NCBI GenBank assembly: GCA_029941135.1
Contig: JAPYRI010000007.1
Span: 1 to 58,791, forward strand
Source: Alphaproteobacteria bacterium
GTDB taxonomy: Bacteria; Pseudomonadota; Alphaproteobacteria; JAPYRI01
Length of the DNA stretch: 58,791 nucleotides
Direction of reading: 5' to 3'
Positions 1 to 9,710 of this stretch are shown here, one piece after another (position 1 is the first letter of the stretch; every line of letters begins with the position of its first letter). The position numbers and the translations under genes are program-made. The notes under the pieces were generated by a model. It was not told the origin of the DNA, searched no databases, and saw nothing but the letters and a program-made list of their open reading frames with translations.

Positions 1-26
1 ACCGAATCGTCTATTCGGCTTGCCAT

Positions 27-46
27 TTTACACCGACCGGTGTAAA
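27..46. promoter_or_regulatory. Candidate TetR operator: perfect inverted repeat TTTACACCG-AC-CGGTGTAAA
   Basis: 9-bp arms with a 2-bp spacer, 8 bp upstream of the TetR ATG at 55. Confidence 0.75.
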
Positions 47-54
47 GGCTGGGT

Positions 55-636
55 ATGACCCGGCCACGAGAATTCGACACAGAGATCGTCACCGACCGCG
101 CCTTGGATTTGTTTTCGCGCGCGGGCTTTGCGGGTGTGTCGCTTGCCGACCTGGAAACCGTGACCGGGGTTGGACGCAAGGGGCTCTACAACACGTTCGG
201 CAGCAAGCGCGGTTTGTTCATCGAAGCTCTCAAACGATATGAAGAGCGCGCCCTGCAAATGATTATTGTGCCCTTGGAAACCGAGGGCGCGGGACGCGCT
301 GAGATCGTCCGCGTGTTTGGATTTGTCGCCTCTCCAGATGGGCAGCTAAAAGGCAATCGCGGTTGCCTCTTCTGTCTGACGGCAAAAAGCGAAGTGGCGC
401 GATTCGAGGATGTCGGCGCGCGCGTGTCTGACTATTTCGGGAAACTCCGGCATGGCTTTCTGTGCGCCCTGCAAGGTGCGCGGAAAGCCGGCGACCTCGC
501 CCCCCAAAAAGATCCTGAAGTTCTGGCTGATTTTTTGATCGGCACCGTGATGGGCTTGTCGGCAATGGCGCGCGCCCACCGGCCCGCAGCCCAAGTAAAA
601 CACTATGTTGAAACCGCATTGGCCGCGCTCAATTGA
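55..636 (+). CDS. TetR/AcrR family transcriptional regulator
   Basis: N-terminal HTH (ALDLFSRAGFAGVSLADLETVTGVGRKGLYNTFGSKRGLF); 193 aa. Confidence 0.93.
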   Translation: MTRPREFDTEIVTDRALDLFSRAGFAGVSLADLETVTGVGRKGLYNTFGSKRGLFIEALKRYEERALQMIIVPLETEGAGRAEIVRVFGFVASPDGQLKGNRGCLFCLTAKSEVARFEDVGARVSDYFGKLRHGFLCALQGARKAGDLAPQKDPEVLADFLIGTVMGLSAMARAHRPAAQVKHYVETALAALN

Positions 637-674
637 GCCACCCAAACTCGACCACACCAGCGGGGAGAAAATTT

Positions 675-1439
675 GTGAAATATATCGACATTCAAGAGGC
701 CATTGGCGCTAAGGGTTTACGCCTAATTTTGGTGCAGGGCATGCCCAGCCCCTGGGGCGTTGCCGCCAAGGCCATGATGGAGCACAAGGGCCTGGACTAT
801 ATCGTGGCGCCCCAAGTACCGGGCGGGGAAAATGCGGAAATTCTGGCTTGGTCGGGCACGAACAGCGGCCCGGTCGTCGCCTGGGATGGCGACCTGCCGA
901 TCAACCGGTGGGACGATATTCTGCTGCTGCTCGAACGTTTGAACCCTGACAAACCATTGGTACCCGAGGCCGCAGATCAACGCGCACAGGTATTTGGACT
1001 GTCCCACGAGATTTGCGGGGAATTGGGTCTCGGGTGGAACCGGCGGCTCGACATGTTCCGCCCGGCGATGGAAATGGCGGAGACGCCTGAAGCCATGGAA
1101 AACATGTCCAAAAAGTGGCGTTACAATGCGCATGACGTTGCCCTCGCCAACCAACGAACAGTCGCGACCTTATAAATGCTGGCGGATGTTCTGAAGGCTC
1201 AGAGTGAGCGCGGCAGCGCCTATTTCGTCGGCGAAGCGGTCAGTGCCGTCGACTTCTATTGGACCGCGTTTAGTAATCTGGTCAACATCATGTCTGATGA
1301 TGTCTGTCCGCTCGATCCGGCAGTCCGCCCCATATTCGAGAACACCAGTGCGGAAGTAGCTGATGCCGTCGATCCAATTTTGCTCGAACACCGGGACCGC
1401 ATCATGCAAGCCCATTTCGTCGTACCCATGGAGCTGTAA
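675..1439 (+). pseudogene. Glutathione S-transferase-like gene interrupted by in-frame TAA (1173-1175); paralogue of 50222..50986
   Basis: Same frame on both sides of the TAA; ungapped alignment to the intact paralogue (LRLVIVQGMPSPWG...YFVG); GTG start at 675 after GGGGAGAA. Confidence 0.8.
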
Positions 1440-1475
1440 GCGGCTCAGTCGCAAAGAAAAGGAAATAACCAAACA

Positions 1476-2156
1476 ATGATTGATCTCTATACCGACGCCA
1501 CGCCGAACGGCTGGAAGGTTTCCATCATGCTCGAAGAGATTGGGATGCCGTACACAACTCACCATGTCGACATCATGAGCGGGGCACAGAAGGAAGAATG
1601 GTTCGTCAAGCTATGCCCGAACGGCCGCATCCCGGTGATTGTCGACCGCGATAATGATGACCTGGCGATCTTTGAAACCGGCGCCATCATGCTCTATTTG
1701 GCGAAAAAGTCCGGTCAGCTAATGCCGTTGGACGACAAGGGCGAGTCGTGGGTTATTCAATGGTTGATGTTTCAGATGGCCGGTATCGGACCGATGATGG
1801 GACAGTCGAACGTATTCTATCGCTACTTCCCGGAAAAAATTCCGGCGGCGATCGACCGTTATCACAACGAATGCCGCCGCCTTTATGAAGTGCTCGATCG
1901 GCAGCTGGAAGGTCGTGATTACCTGTGTGACGACTATTCGCTCGCCGACATCGCCAACTGGTGCTGGGTACGGATCTATTTCTGGGGCGGCACCAACATC
2001 GATGGCCTCGACAACCTCAAAGCGTGGATGGATCGGCTGGAAGCGCGGCCGGCCTGCCAGCGCGGTATTGCGGTGCCGCACGTTGTCGACTTTGCGCAGA
2101 TGGAGGCGGATCTCGAAAAAGACGACAGCGGCATCCGGTCACTCGTGACGAAATAG
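1476..2156 (+). CDS. Glutathione S-transferase family protein
   Basis: Thioredoxin-fold N-terminus ([45 protein letters not shown]) and GST C-terminal domain. Confidence 0.92.
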   Translation: MIDLYTDATPNGWKVSIMLEEIGMPYTTHHVDIMSGAQKEEWFVKLCPNGRIPVIVDRDNDDLAIFETGAIMLYLAKKSGQLMPLDDKGESWVIQWLMFQMAGIGPMMGQSNVFYRYFPEKIPAAIDRYHNECRRLYEVLDRQLEGRDYLCDDYSLADIANWCWVRIYFWGGTNIDGLDNLKAWMDRLEARPACQRGIAVPHVVDFAQMEADLEKDDSGIRSLVTK

Positions 2157-2204
2157 CTGCGGTTGCGTGCGCTTGCGCCAACTAAAATTTGGGAGGGCAT
2201 GTAG

Positions 2205-3083
2205 ATGATTGAGACTCGCGAACACCTGAAGCGCAAAGTCGATGCGCTCGGCAAGCAGATGGCTTACGTGGAGATGGGAGAAGGCAATCCGATCGTCTTT
2301 TTGCATGGCAATCCGACGTCGTCCTATCTATGGCGCAACATCATGCCACAAGTGCAAGATCTCGGGCGCTGCATCGCGCCCGATCTGATCGGTATGGGAG
2401 ATTCCGACAAGCTCGACCAGTCCGGCCCCGACAGCTACACATTTCAGGAGCACCGCCGTTACTTGGATGCGGTGCTCGAAGCTCTGGGGGTGACGGATAA
2501 CGTCACCCTGGTCATCCACGACTGGGGCTCCGCGCTCGGCTTCGATTGGGCCAACCGCCACCGCAGCGCAGTTAAAGGCATCTGCTACATGGAAGCCCTC
2601 GTGCGGCCATTGGTGTGGGAAGACATCGTGGCGGACTCGCGGGAAACGTTTCGGCAGTTTCGTTCGCCCGCTGGTGACGAGATGGTGCTCAAGAACAACA
2701 TCTTTGTCGATGCGGTGTTGCCCGGATTTGTCATGCGCGGCCTTGAAGAGGCCGAATTGGAAGTCTATCGAAGGCCGTATCTTGAGGCCGGTGAAAACCG
2801 CCGGCCCATGCTCACGTGGCCACGGCAAATTCCCATCGCCGGCGAACCGGCCGACACAGTTGAAGTTGTGCAAGCTTATGCGGATTGGCTCAGCACTGAT
2901 CCGTCGGTGCCGAAGCTGTTTGTGAACGCGGATCCCGGTGCCCTAACCGCAGGCGCCGCCCGGGATTTTTGCCGGACCTGGCCGAACCAAAACGAAGTGA
3001 CGGTTAAAGGCACGCATTTTATCCAAGAGGATTCACCAGATGAAATTGGTGCCGCTTTGCGAGCTTGGCTGACCAGGGACTGA
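2205..3083 (+). CDS. Haloalkane dehalogenase (HLD-II-like), copy 1
   Basis: HGNPTSSYLWRN, VIHDWGSALGFDWA nucleophile motif, GTHFIQEDSPDEIG catalytic His region. Confidence 0.9.
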   Translation: MIETREHLKRKVDALGKQMAYVEMGEGNPIVFLHGNPTSSYLWRNIMPQVQDLGRCIAPDLIGMGDSDKLDQSGPDSYTFQEHRRYLDAVLEALGVTDNVTLVIHDWGSALGFDWANRHRSAVKGICYMEALVRPLVWEDIVADSRETFRQFRSPAGDEMVLKNNIFVDAVLPGFVMRGLEEAELEVYRRPYLEAGENRRPMLTWPRQIPIAGEPADTVEVVQAYADWLSTDPSVPKLFVNADPGALTAGAARDFCRTWPNQNEVTVKGTHFIQEDSPDEIGAALRAWLTRD

Positions 3084-3126
3084 ACGGCACTTTCAACTGC
3101 GACCCAAAGTTTGAGAGGAACTTTCG

Positions 3127-4005
3127 ATGATTGAAGCGCGTGAACACCCCAAACAAAAGATCGAGGCGCTTGGTAAGCAGATGACTTATGTGGAAATGGG
3201 GGAAGGTGATCCGATCGTCTTTCTGCATGGCAACCCGACATCGTCCTATCTGTGGCGCAACGTCATGCCGCATGTGCAAGATCTCGGGCGCTGCATCGCG
3301 CCAGATCTCATCGGCATGGGGGATTCGGACAAACTGGATAATCCTGGCCCCGACAGCTACTCCTTTGTGGAGCACCGCCGCTATCTGGACGCGGCGCTCG
3401 ACGCGCTAGGGGTGACGGATAACGTCACCTTGGTGCTGCATGACTGGGGCTCTGCGCTCGGTTTTGATTGGGCCAATCGCAACCGGGGCGCTGTCAAAGG
3501 TATCTGCTACATGGAAGCCCTCGTGCGACGTCCGCAATGGGATGACGATGTGCCGGTCGATTGGCTGGAGACGGTTCAGCAATTTCGCTCATCCGCCGGA
3601 GATGACATGGTTCTCGAAAAAAATATGTTCGTTGAAGGCTTATTTCCCAACTCTGTTATGCGCCCCCTCGGAGATGCCGAGATGGATGTCTACCGGAGAC
3701 CATTTCGGAACGCTGGTGAAGATCGCCGGCCCACGCTCAGTTGGATTCGGCAGGTCCCGCTCGATGGCGAACCGGCTGAGCTTGCGGAGATTATGAATTC
3801 CTATGCAGCGTGGTTGAGCACTGACGCGTCGATGCCGAAGCTGTATGTGAAAGTGGATCCCGGCGCCATCATGGCGGGTCGATCTCGGGAGTTTTGCCGC
3901 GCTTGGCCGAACCAGACCGAGGTCACAGTAAAGGGCCTCCACTTTGTGCAGGAGGATTCACCCCATGAGATCGGCGCCGCATTGCGGGCCTGGATGACGA
4001 GATAA
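3127..4005 (+). CDS. Haloalkane dehalogenase (HLD-II-like), copy 2
   Basis: Same motifs and same length (292 aa) as 2205..3083; tandem paralogue. Confidence 0.9.
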   Translation: MIEAREHPKQKIEALGKQMTYVEMGEGDPIVFLHGNPTSSYLWRNVMPHVQDLGRCIAPDLIGMGDSDKLDNPGPDSYSFVEHRRYLDAALDALGVTDNVTLVLHDWGSALGFDWANRNRGAVKGICYMEALVRRPQWDDDVPVDWLETVQQFRSSAGDDMVLEKNMFVEGLFPNSVMRPLGDAEMDVYRRPFRNAGEDRRPTLSWIRQVPLDGEPAELAEIMNSYAAWLSTDASMPKLYVKVDPGAIMAGRSREFCRAWPNQTEVTVKGLHFVQEDSPHEIGAALRAWMTR

Positions 4006-4041
4006 GGACAATCGGATAGACCACAGCAAGGAGAGCTAGCC

Positions 4042-4950
4042 ATGGCAACACTCACGACGCTTCCCGCGACCGCGAACACAACCGAGATTTTATCCGTCGT
4101 TGAGCAGGACGGCGCCGTGATCCTGAAAGACTTGATCAGTCCGGCTCTTGTCGATCAGATGTTGAGCGAAACTCTGCCGTACATCGAAGCCACACGGAAC
4201 GGCGAGAACGAATTGAACGGGCTGCAGACAACGCGCACCGGCGCCCTGGTTGCGCGCTCACCAGCCTGCCGCGAGATTGTGATCAACCCGTCCGTGACCC
4301 AGGCGGCGACCGCCTTTCTCACCCCGTATTGCTCCCGCATTCAACTCCATGTGACGCAGATCATCCGCATTCGGCCGGGCGAGACCAAGCAATACATTCA
4401 CCGCGACCGGTGGGCGTGGGGAACCAATCTGAAAGGCGTTGAGCCGCTATTAAATACCCTATGGGCGATCACTGATTTTACCGCTGACAATGGCGCTACC
4501 CAGGTTGTCCCTGGCAGCGTGAGCTGGCCGGATGACCGGGTGGCGGACACGAATGAAATCGCCCGCGCGGTAATGACCAAAGGATCGGTGCTTTTGTATA
4601 CCGGCACGGTCTTCCATGGTGCCGGAAATAATGCCTCTGCCGATGACCGTATTGCCCTGAACATTGACTACGCATTGGGCTGGTTACGCCAAGAAGAAAA
4701 TCAGTACCTGTCGTGTCCGCCCGAGGTGGCGAAAACCTTGTCTCCGGAGTTGCAAGATTTGCTCGGCTATACCTTGGGGGGATACGCTCTCGGCTACTAC
4801 ACGCCGCCCTTGCCGGCCGCCGGTGAAGGACCGGATTGTGTGGGCCCCGAGTACGCCGTGGGTCGCGAAGTAGAAGGCGACGGCATCGGCAATGATGAAT
4901 TACTTGCCGATATCATGGCGCAAACCAACAACGCGGGGTTCAGTGCCTAA
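4042..4950 (+). CDS. Phytanoyl-CoA dioxygenase (PhyH) family Fe(II)/2OG oxygenase
   Basis: HRDRWAWG (HxD), distal FHGAGNN, DDRIALNIDY; RBS AAGGAGA. Confidence 0.85.
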   Translation: MATLTTLPATANTTEILSVVEQDGAVILKDLISPALVDQMLSETLPYIEATRNGENELNGLQTTRTGALVARSPACREIVINPSVTQAATAFLTPYCSRIQLHVTQIIRIRPGETKQYIHRDRWAWGTNLKGVEPLLNTLWAITDFTADNGATQVVPGSVSWPDDRVADTNEIARAVMTKGSVLLYTGTVFHGAGNNASADDRIALNIDYALGWLRQEENQYLSCPPEVAKTLSPELQDLLGYTLGGYALGYYTPPLPAAGEGPDCVGPEYAVGREVEGDGIGNDELLADIMAQTNNAGFSA

Positions 4951-5044
4951 TTGGTGATTTTGAAGTACAGGGCCCAGCCGCTCAGCTATACTTGAACTCT
5001 GCCGCTGGCATCGTCAGCCTGGATAACCTGTGGGAGGGGAGATC

Positions 5045-6835
5045 GTGGGGGTTAATTTTTTGCGGTTGGTCCGGAATATCGGACTTGTTGGCGTTTTGAC
5101 GACGACGATGGCGAGTACCGGGTTTGCCGCCGCCGTCACCGATGCGCGCTTGCTGAATGCGGGGTCGGACGCTGAAGCCGGCAATTGGTTGACCCACCAC
5201 CGCACTTACGACGCCCATCGTTACTCGCCACTGGATCGTATCAATGCCGGCAACGTGTCCGGGTTAAAGCTCGCCTACGCCGTGCCTCTGGGCGGGTGGG
5301 AGCCCTCCGAACTGGGGGTGCCTGCCCTGCAAGCAACGCCCTTGGTCAATGGCGGCTTTCTCTATGTAACCGATGGCTGGGGCTCGATTTATAAAATTGA
5401 CGGCCGGTCCGGAGACCGGGGCCGGGTGGTGTGGAAAGCTGATTTCGACATGGATCATGAGGGACTGCGTCTACCGGTCAACCGGGGTGTGGCGGTGTGG
5501 AATAACCTTGTGTTCTCCAACCTCAACGACGGCCGAGTTGTGGCGGTCGATGAGGCGACCGGCGAGATTGCCTGGGAAAAGCAGGTTGCGACCGGCCCTG
5601 GCGAAGGTTTCACCGGCGCGCCGTTGATCGCCGACGGCAAACTAATTGTCGGTCAGGCGTTTGGGGATTGGGCAACGCGGGGCTTTATCGCGGCCCTCAA
5701 TCCGACAACCGGCGAAGAGTTGTGGCGCTTCTACACCATCCCCGCGCCGGGTGAGCCGGGCAGTGAAACCTGGCGCTGCGCTGAGGGTGGTAACCCCGAT
5801 TGCTGGAAAGTAGGCGGTGCCGGTGCCTGGGGCACGGGATCTTATGATGCGTCAAATAAGCTGTTAATCATGGGCACGGGCAATCCGGTCCCCATGTACG
5901 ATCCTGAATCACGCCCCGGTGACAATCTTTATTCCAACAGCACCGTCGCGCTCGACATAGAAACCGGCAAACTGGTTTGGCACTTTCAGTACACCCCCGG
6001 CGATTACTTGGACTTCGACGAAATCGGAGTGAACCTCCTGATTGACCGGGAAATTGAAGGTGGTTCGCGTAAGGTTGTCGCGCATTTTGGCCGCAATGGT
6101 TTTTTCTACAGGCTCGACCGCACCAACGGCTCGTTCATCGGCGCCAAGCAATATGTCGATAAGCTAGACTGGACCGAAGGCATCGATCCCAAAACCGGCA
6201 TCCCGTTAGGCTATAACCCTAAAGGCGGCCTTCAGGAATATGTGGCCGGCAAAGCCCCCCGGCGTGAAGGTGCCGACCGGATCACCAACTGCCCCCATTT
6301 GCAAGGTGGGGTCAATTTCTGGCCGACCGCTTATCACCCGAAATTGAAGCTCGCTTATGGCGCCTCGATTGAAGCGTGTTCTGATGTGGTTGTTCGCGGC
6401 AAAGCTCAAATCGCCGACGACTATCGCGAGTTTCGTGGCGAAGGCGAATTGTGGGCAGGGGCGGGTTTTGAGGCGGTTGGCGTACCGACGGGTTCCTTGT
6501 CGGCGATAGATGTCGCCACCGGCGTGGTGGTCAAAAAAGTAGCGCTCAAGTACCCGAACTATTCCGGCGTGGTGGTTACCGAAGGCAACCTCTTGTTTAG
6601 CGGCCAGATTGATGGCGACTTTGCCGCCTACGATGCCAAATCGTTGGAGGAGTTATGGCGCATTAACTTAGGCGTCGAATTTCAGGCGGCACCCATCACA
6701 TTCGCCGTCGGCGGCACGCAGTACGTGGCCATACTGGGCGGCGGCGGCGGCAATAGCCCGGGCACGGTCTATTTCGGCCTTTCGGATTTGGCGGGCATGG
6801 AACACGCGTACATGCTCTGGGTGTTCGCCCTTTAA
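5045..6835 (+). CDS. PQQ-dependent (methanol/alcohol) dehydrogenase family, exported
   Basis: Signal-peptide-like N-terminus, propeller repeats, GTGNPVPMYDPESRPGDNLY, YTPGDYLDFDE; GTG start after GGGAGGGGAG. Confidence 0.88.
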   Translation: MGVNFLRLVRNIGLVGVLTTTMASTGFAAAVTDARLLNAGSDAEAGNWLTHHRTYDAHRYSPLDRINAGNVSGLKLAYAVPLGGWEPSELGVPALQATPLVNGGFLYVTDGWGSIYKIDGRSGDRGRVVWKADFDMDHEGLRLPVNRGVAVWNNLVFSNLNDGRVVAVDEATGEIAWEKQVATGPGEGFTGAPLIADGKLIVGQAFGDWATRGFIAALNPTTGEELWRFYTIPAPGEPGSETWRCAEGGNPDCWKVGGAGAWGTGSYDASNKLLIMGTGNPVPMYDPESRPGDNLYSNSTVALDIETGKLVWHFQYTPGDYLDFDEIGVNLLIDREIEGGSRKVVAHFGRNGFFYRLDRTNGSFIGAKQYVDKLDWTEGIDPKTGIPLGYNPKGGLQEYVAGKAPRREGADRITNCPHLQGGVNFWPTAYHPKLKLAYGASIEACSDVVVRGKAQIADDYREFRGEGELWAGAGFEAVGVPTGSLSAIDVATGVVVKKVALKYPNYSGVVVTEGNLLFSGQIDGDFAAYDAKSLEELWRINLGVEFQAAPITFAVGGTQYVAILGGGGGNSPGTVYFGLSDLAGMEHAYMLWVFAL

Positions 6836-6906
6836 GGACAATCCGCTTGCGGCTTTCTGGCGCTTTATTTTCAGACGATAGTTAGACCCGCGGGGAGGCG
6901 GCTTAT

Positions 6907-8086
6907 ATGTTCAAAAATTCAGGCAAAACTCATCCGCAGCCGATTATGTGGGGCGGTCCGGGCTCGGCCTATTCGGGTAAAGTTCGCGCTTACTTAAACA
7001 AAAGGCGCGTCGAGTATCAGGAAATATTTCCGGGCCAGTAGCGTTTCAAGGATGAGATCGTTCCGGCGATCGGGCATTTTGTGGTACCGGTGATGGAGCT
7101 CGAAGACGGCACGCTTATTCAAGATAGCACGGACATCATCCCCCATTACGAAGACGCACACCCGGACGATCCGCTGATACCTCAAACCCCGGTTCTTAAG
7201 GCGCTCGATTTGTTGCTCGGCTATTTTGGCTCAGAATCGTTCTTCACCCCCGCGATGCATTACCGGTGGAATTACTTCGACCAACACGCGGCTTTATGGA
7301 GGCTACATCCGGTCACTTTATGTCGGATGCCCGCGACATGGAGGCGCAGCGCGGGGAAGTGGCGCCGCTGATAACGTATTTCAGTGGCTTTTTGCCCGAC
7401 CTAGGCGTTAGGCCCGAAGCCTTAGCCACCATTGAGGAGTCCCATGAGGCCTACTTAGAGCTGCTGGACGCAAATTTGTTTCAGCACCCGTATCACCTGG
7501 GGGGCGGCCGGCATTGGCCGATTTTGGCGCGATGACGATGTTGTTCGCCCACATTAGCCGTGATCCCTATTCGTCGGAAATTATGAAACGCATCTCGCCG
7601 CATGTATTCCGCTGGACCGAGCGCATGAACAATCGAAATATTGTTGATGCTGAATTTCCGGATGTGGCGCCAGCGTATCCCCCAGACGACACGCCGCCCG
7701 ACACTTTGCTGCCGGTTTTGGCACACCTGTTCAGCGACTGCGCGCCCGAAACCATTGCAACCATTGATGTCTTCAACCGGTGGCTTGATGCGCACCCGGA
7801 TCTGCCTCCAGGCACCCAAATCCAAGCGGATCCAGAAGCCCTGCCAGGTGCACATCCGCGCTTGGGCGAGATTGAATTCGTCCAACGGGGGACCTCTTTC
7901 CGGCGTCAAGGATTTGCGAGCGCTGTTTATCACTTTCAACGCTTGATGGATGTGATCAACAGCCTCGACGCGGGCGACCGCACCAAGTTCGACGCACTGA
8001 TCAGTTCCGTGGGCGGCGAAGCGCTGTTGTCGGCTCACTTCGCCCGCCGGATCAAATTTGAATTCTACAAATACCTGCTGGCTTAA
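6907..8086 (+). pseudogene. GST-like protein gene with one in-frame TAG (7039-7041) and at least two frameshifts
   Basis: Homologous pieces in three successive frames (6907 and 7081 frame 1; 7266 frame 0; 7514 frame 2): MWGGPGSAYSGKVRAYLNKRRVEYQE / GFMEATSGHFMSDARDME / MADFGAMTMLFAHISRDPY. Confidence 0.8.
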
Positions 8087-8488
8087 CTAGTCATCGCCCA
8101 AAGTGGCCTCGGCGGGTTTGTCCCGAAAGCATGACGCCAAAAACAAAGTAATCGCCAGCAACACAACTGCTGGTACGGCTTTGTTGATGGGGTCGTGCAT
8201 TACGTGATTGACGGTTGCACCGGCCATCAAAATGGCGAGGCCTAAAGCGGCCATCAAGCGCAACGGATATCCGACCATTGGCGCCGCCATCGTAAGCCAC
8301 AAGCCGATGGCGCCAGACACTTCGCACGTACCGACGAAATACATGAACCAAATGGGCAGGCCGAAGCCTTCGAACACCGTGACCATCTCCGGCGCACCCA
8401 TGAGCTTAAAAGACCCGGCCCCAAGAAACGCGAGCGTCGCCAGCCCGGTAGCGGCCAAGGTGCCCCATTTTTTCAGATTGCTATTCAT
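8087..8488 (-). CDS. DoxX-like family integral membrane protein
   Basis: Four hydrophobic segments, AGSFKLMGAPEMVTVFEGFGLP; start at 8488 after GGGGGATTTGAC. Confidence 0.8.
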   Translation of the reverse strand: MNSNLKKWGTLAATGLATLAFLGAGSFKLMGAPEMVTVFEGFGLPIWFMYFVGTCEVSGAIGLWLTMAAPMVGYPLRLMAALGLAILMAGATVNHVMHDPINKAVPAVVLLAITLFLASCFRDKPAEATLGDD

Positions 8489-8554
8489 GTCAAATCCCCC
8501 TGTGTTATCTCCCGCTAAGATCATAGACATAAAGCGGATGGTGTCCAAGGCGGC

Positions 8555-9676
8555 ATGCCTCTAGATTGTATGAAGGCGATCAAAATCGAGTTGAACCATG
8601 CGGCACAATTCATGACTAACTTTCTCCGCGCCCTCGCAACGGCAAGCTTTATTATCACTGCGGCAATGGGCAGTGCGTACGCTGCTGATCGGGACACGCT
8701 GTATCAATATTCGACGATCGATGGCCTGCTCGCCGGTCTCTATGATGGCGAGATGACGGTGGGCGAGATTGCCGCGCATGGTGATTTTGGGCTTGGCACC
8801 TTTAATGACCTTGATGGCGAAATGATTGTCATTGATGGCATCGTCTATCAAGCGCGTGGCGGGGGCACGACCCAAACAGCCCCGGCGCAAACGCTTGTGC
8901 CCTTTGTGTCGGTGACGTTTTTTGACGCGAACAAAACCGCGCCCCTGCCTTCTGGCTTTAACTTGGCCGCACTGGAAGCGTACCTCGATCAGCTTGCCCC
9001 CAACCAAAACGTTTATCAGGCCATCCGCGTGGACGGTGTTTTCAAACACCTAAAGTTGCGCACCCCGCCCAAGCAATCGAAGCCCTATGCGCCGCTTGCG
9101 CAAGTGATTGCGCAGCAGGATGTGTTTGAGCTCAAAGACGTTGCCGGCACACTCGTCGGCATTCGCACGCCCCAGTATTTGGCCAGCTTGAACGTGGCTG
9201 GCTACCATTTTCATTTTATCACTGCCGATCGCGCAACCGGCGGCCATGTGTTTGAGATTACTGCTGACAGTGGCACGATCAGGATTGACCGCACGGCACA
9301 GTTCAAAGTCACCTTGCCAGAGACGCAGAAATTCGCCGCCCTCGATCTCAATCAATCCCGCCATGAAGACATGAAGCGGGTCGAGCAAGTGCGGTCTCAA
9401 CCCAGTCAATTGAAAGCGATGCCAACTTCCGACGTGATGAATCCAGTGGTCGCCTCGCCCGCGCTACCGCTTGTTGCGCCGGTCGTAGCACCCCCTCCGG
9501 TACTCACTCTTGCGGCCCCAAATATTGATACGACAAACGATACGAAAAAAAGCAAGGCGCCGTGGGCGTTCCTGTTCGAGTGTAAGGATGAAGCGCTCCC
9601 CGACCACATGCGTATGAGGAACCAGCGCCACAAAGCCGCCCGCCGCCCGGCCAACAAAAGCAGCCGTTGCCCGTGA
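8555..9676 (+). CDS. budA: Alpha-acetolactate decarboxylase family, exported, with C-terminal low-complexity extension
   Basis: LYQYSTIDGLLAGLYDGEMTVGEI, GDFGLGTFNDLDGEM, GYHFHFITADRATGGHVFE (HxH...H metal site); likely start near 8573-8612. Confidence 0.85.
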   Translation: MPLDCMKAIKIELNHAAQFMTNFLRALATASFIITAAMGSAYAADRDTLYQYSTIDGLLAGLYDGEMTVGEIAAHGDFGLGTFNDLDGEMIVIDGIVYQARGGGTTQTAPAQTLVPFVSVTFFDANKTAPLPSGFNLAALEAYLDQLAPNQNVYQAIRVDGVFKHLKLRTPPKQSKPYAPLAQVIAQQDVFELKDVAGTLVGIRTPQYLASLNVAGYHFHFITADRATGGHVFEITADSGTIRIDRTAQFKVTLPETQKFAALDLNQSRHEDMKRVEQVRSQPSQLKAMPTSDVMNPVVASPALPLVAPVVAPPPVLTLAAPNIDTTNDTKKSKAPWAFLFECKDEALPDHMRMRNQRHKAARRPANKSSRCP

Positions 9677-9710
9677 GCGGGAAAAATTCGTTGCTGGTGG
9701 TCGCGTCCGG

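Noticed and set aside
7039-7041. In-frame TAG in the GST-like gene as pyrrolysine
   Set aside because: At least two further frameshifts follow; simple pseudogene explains it better.
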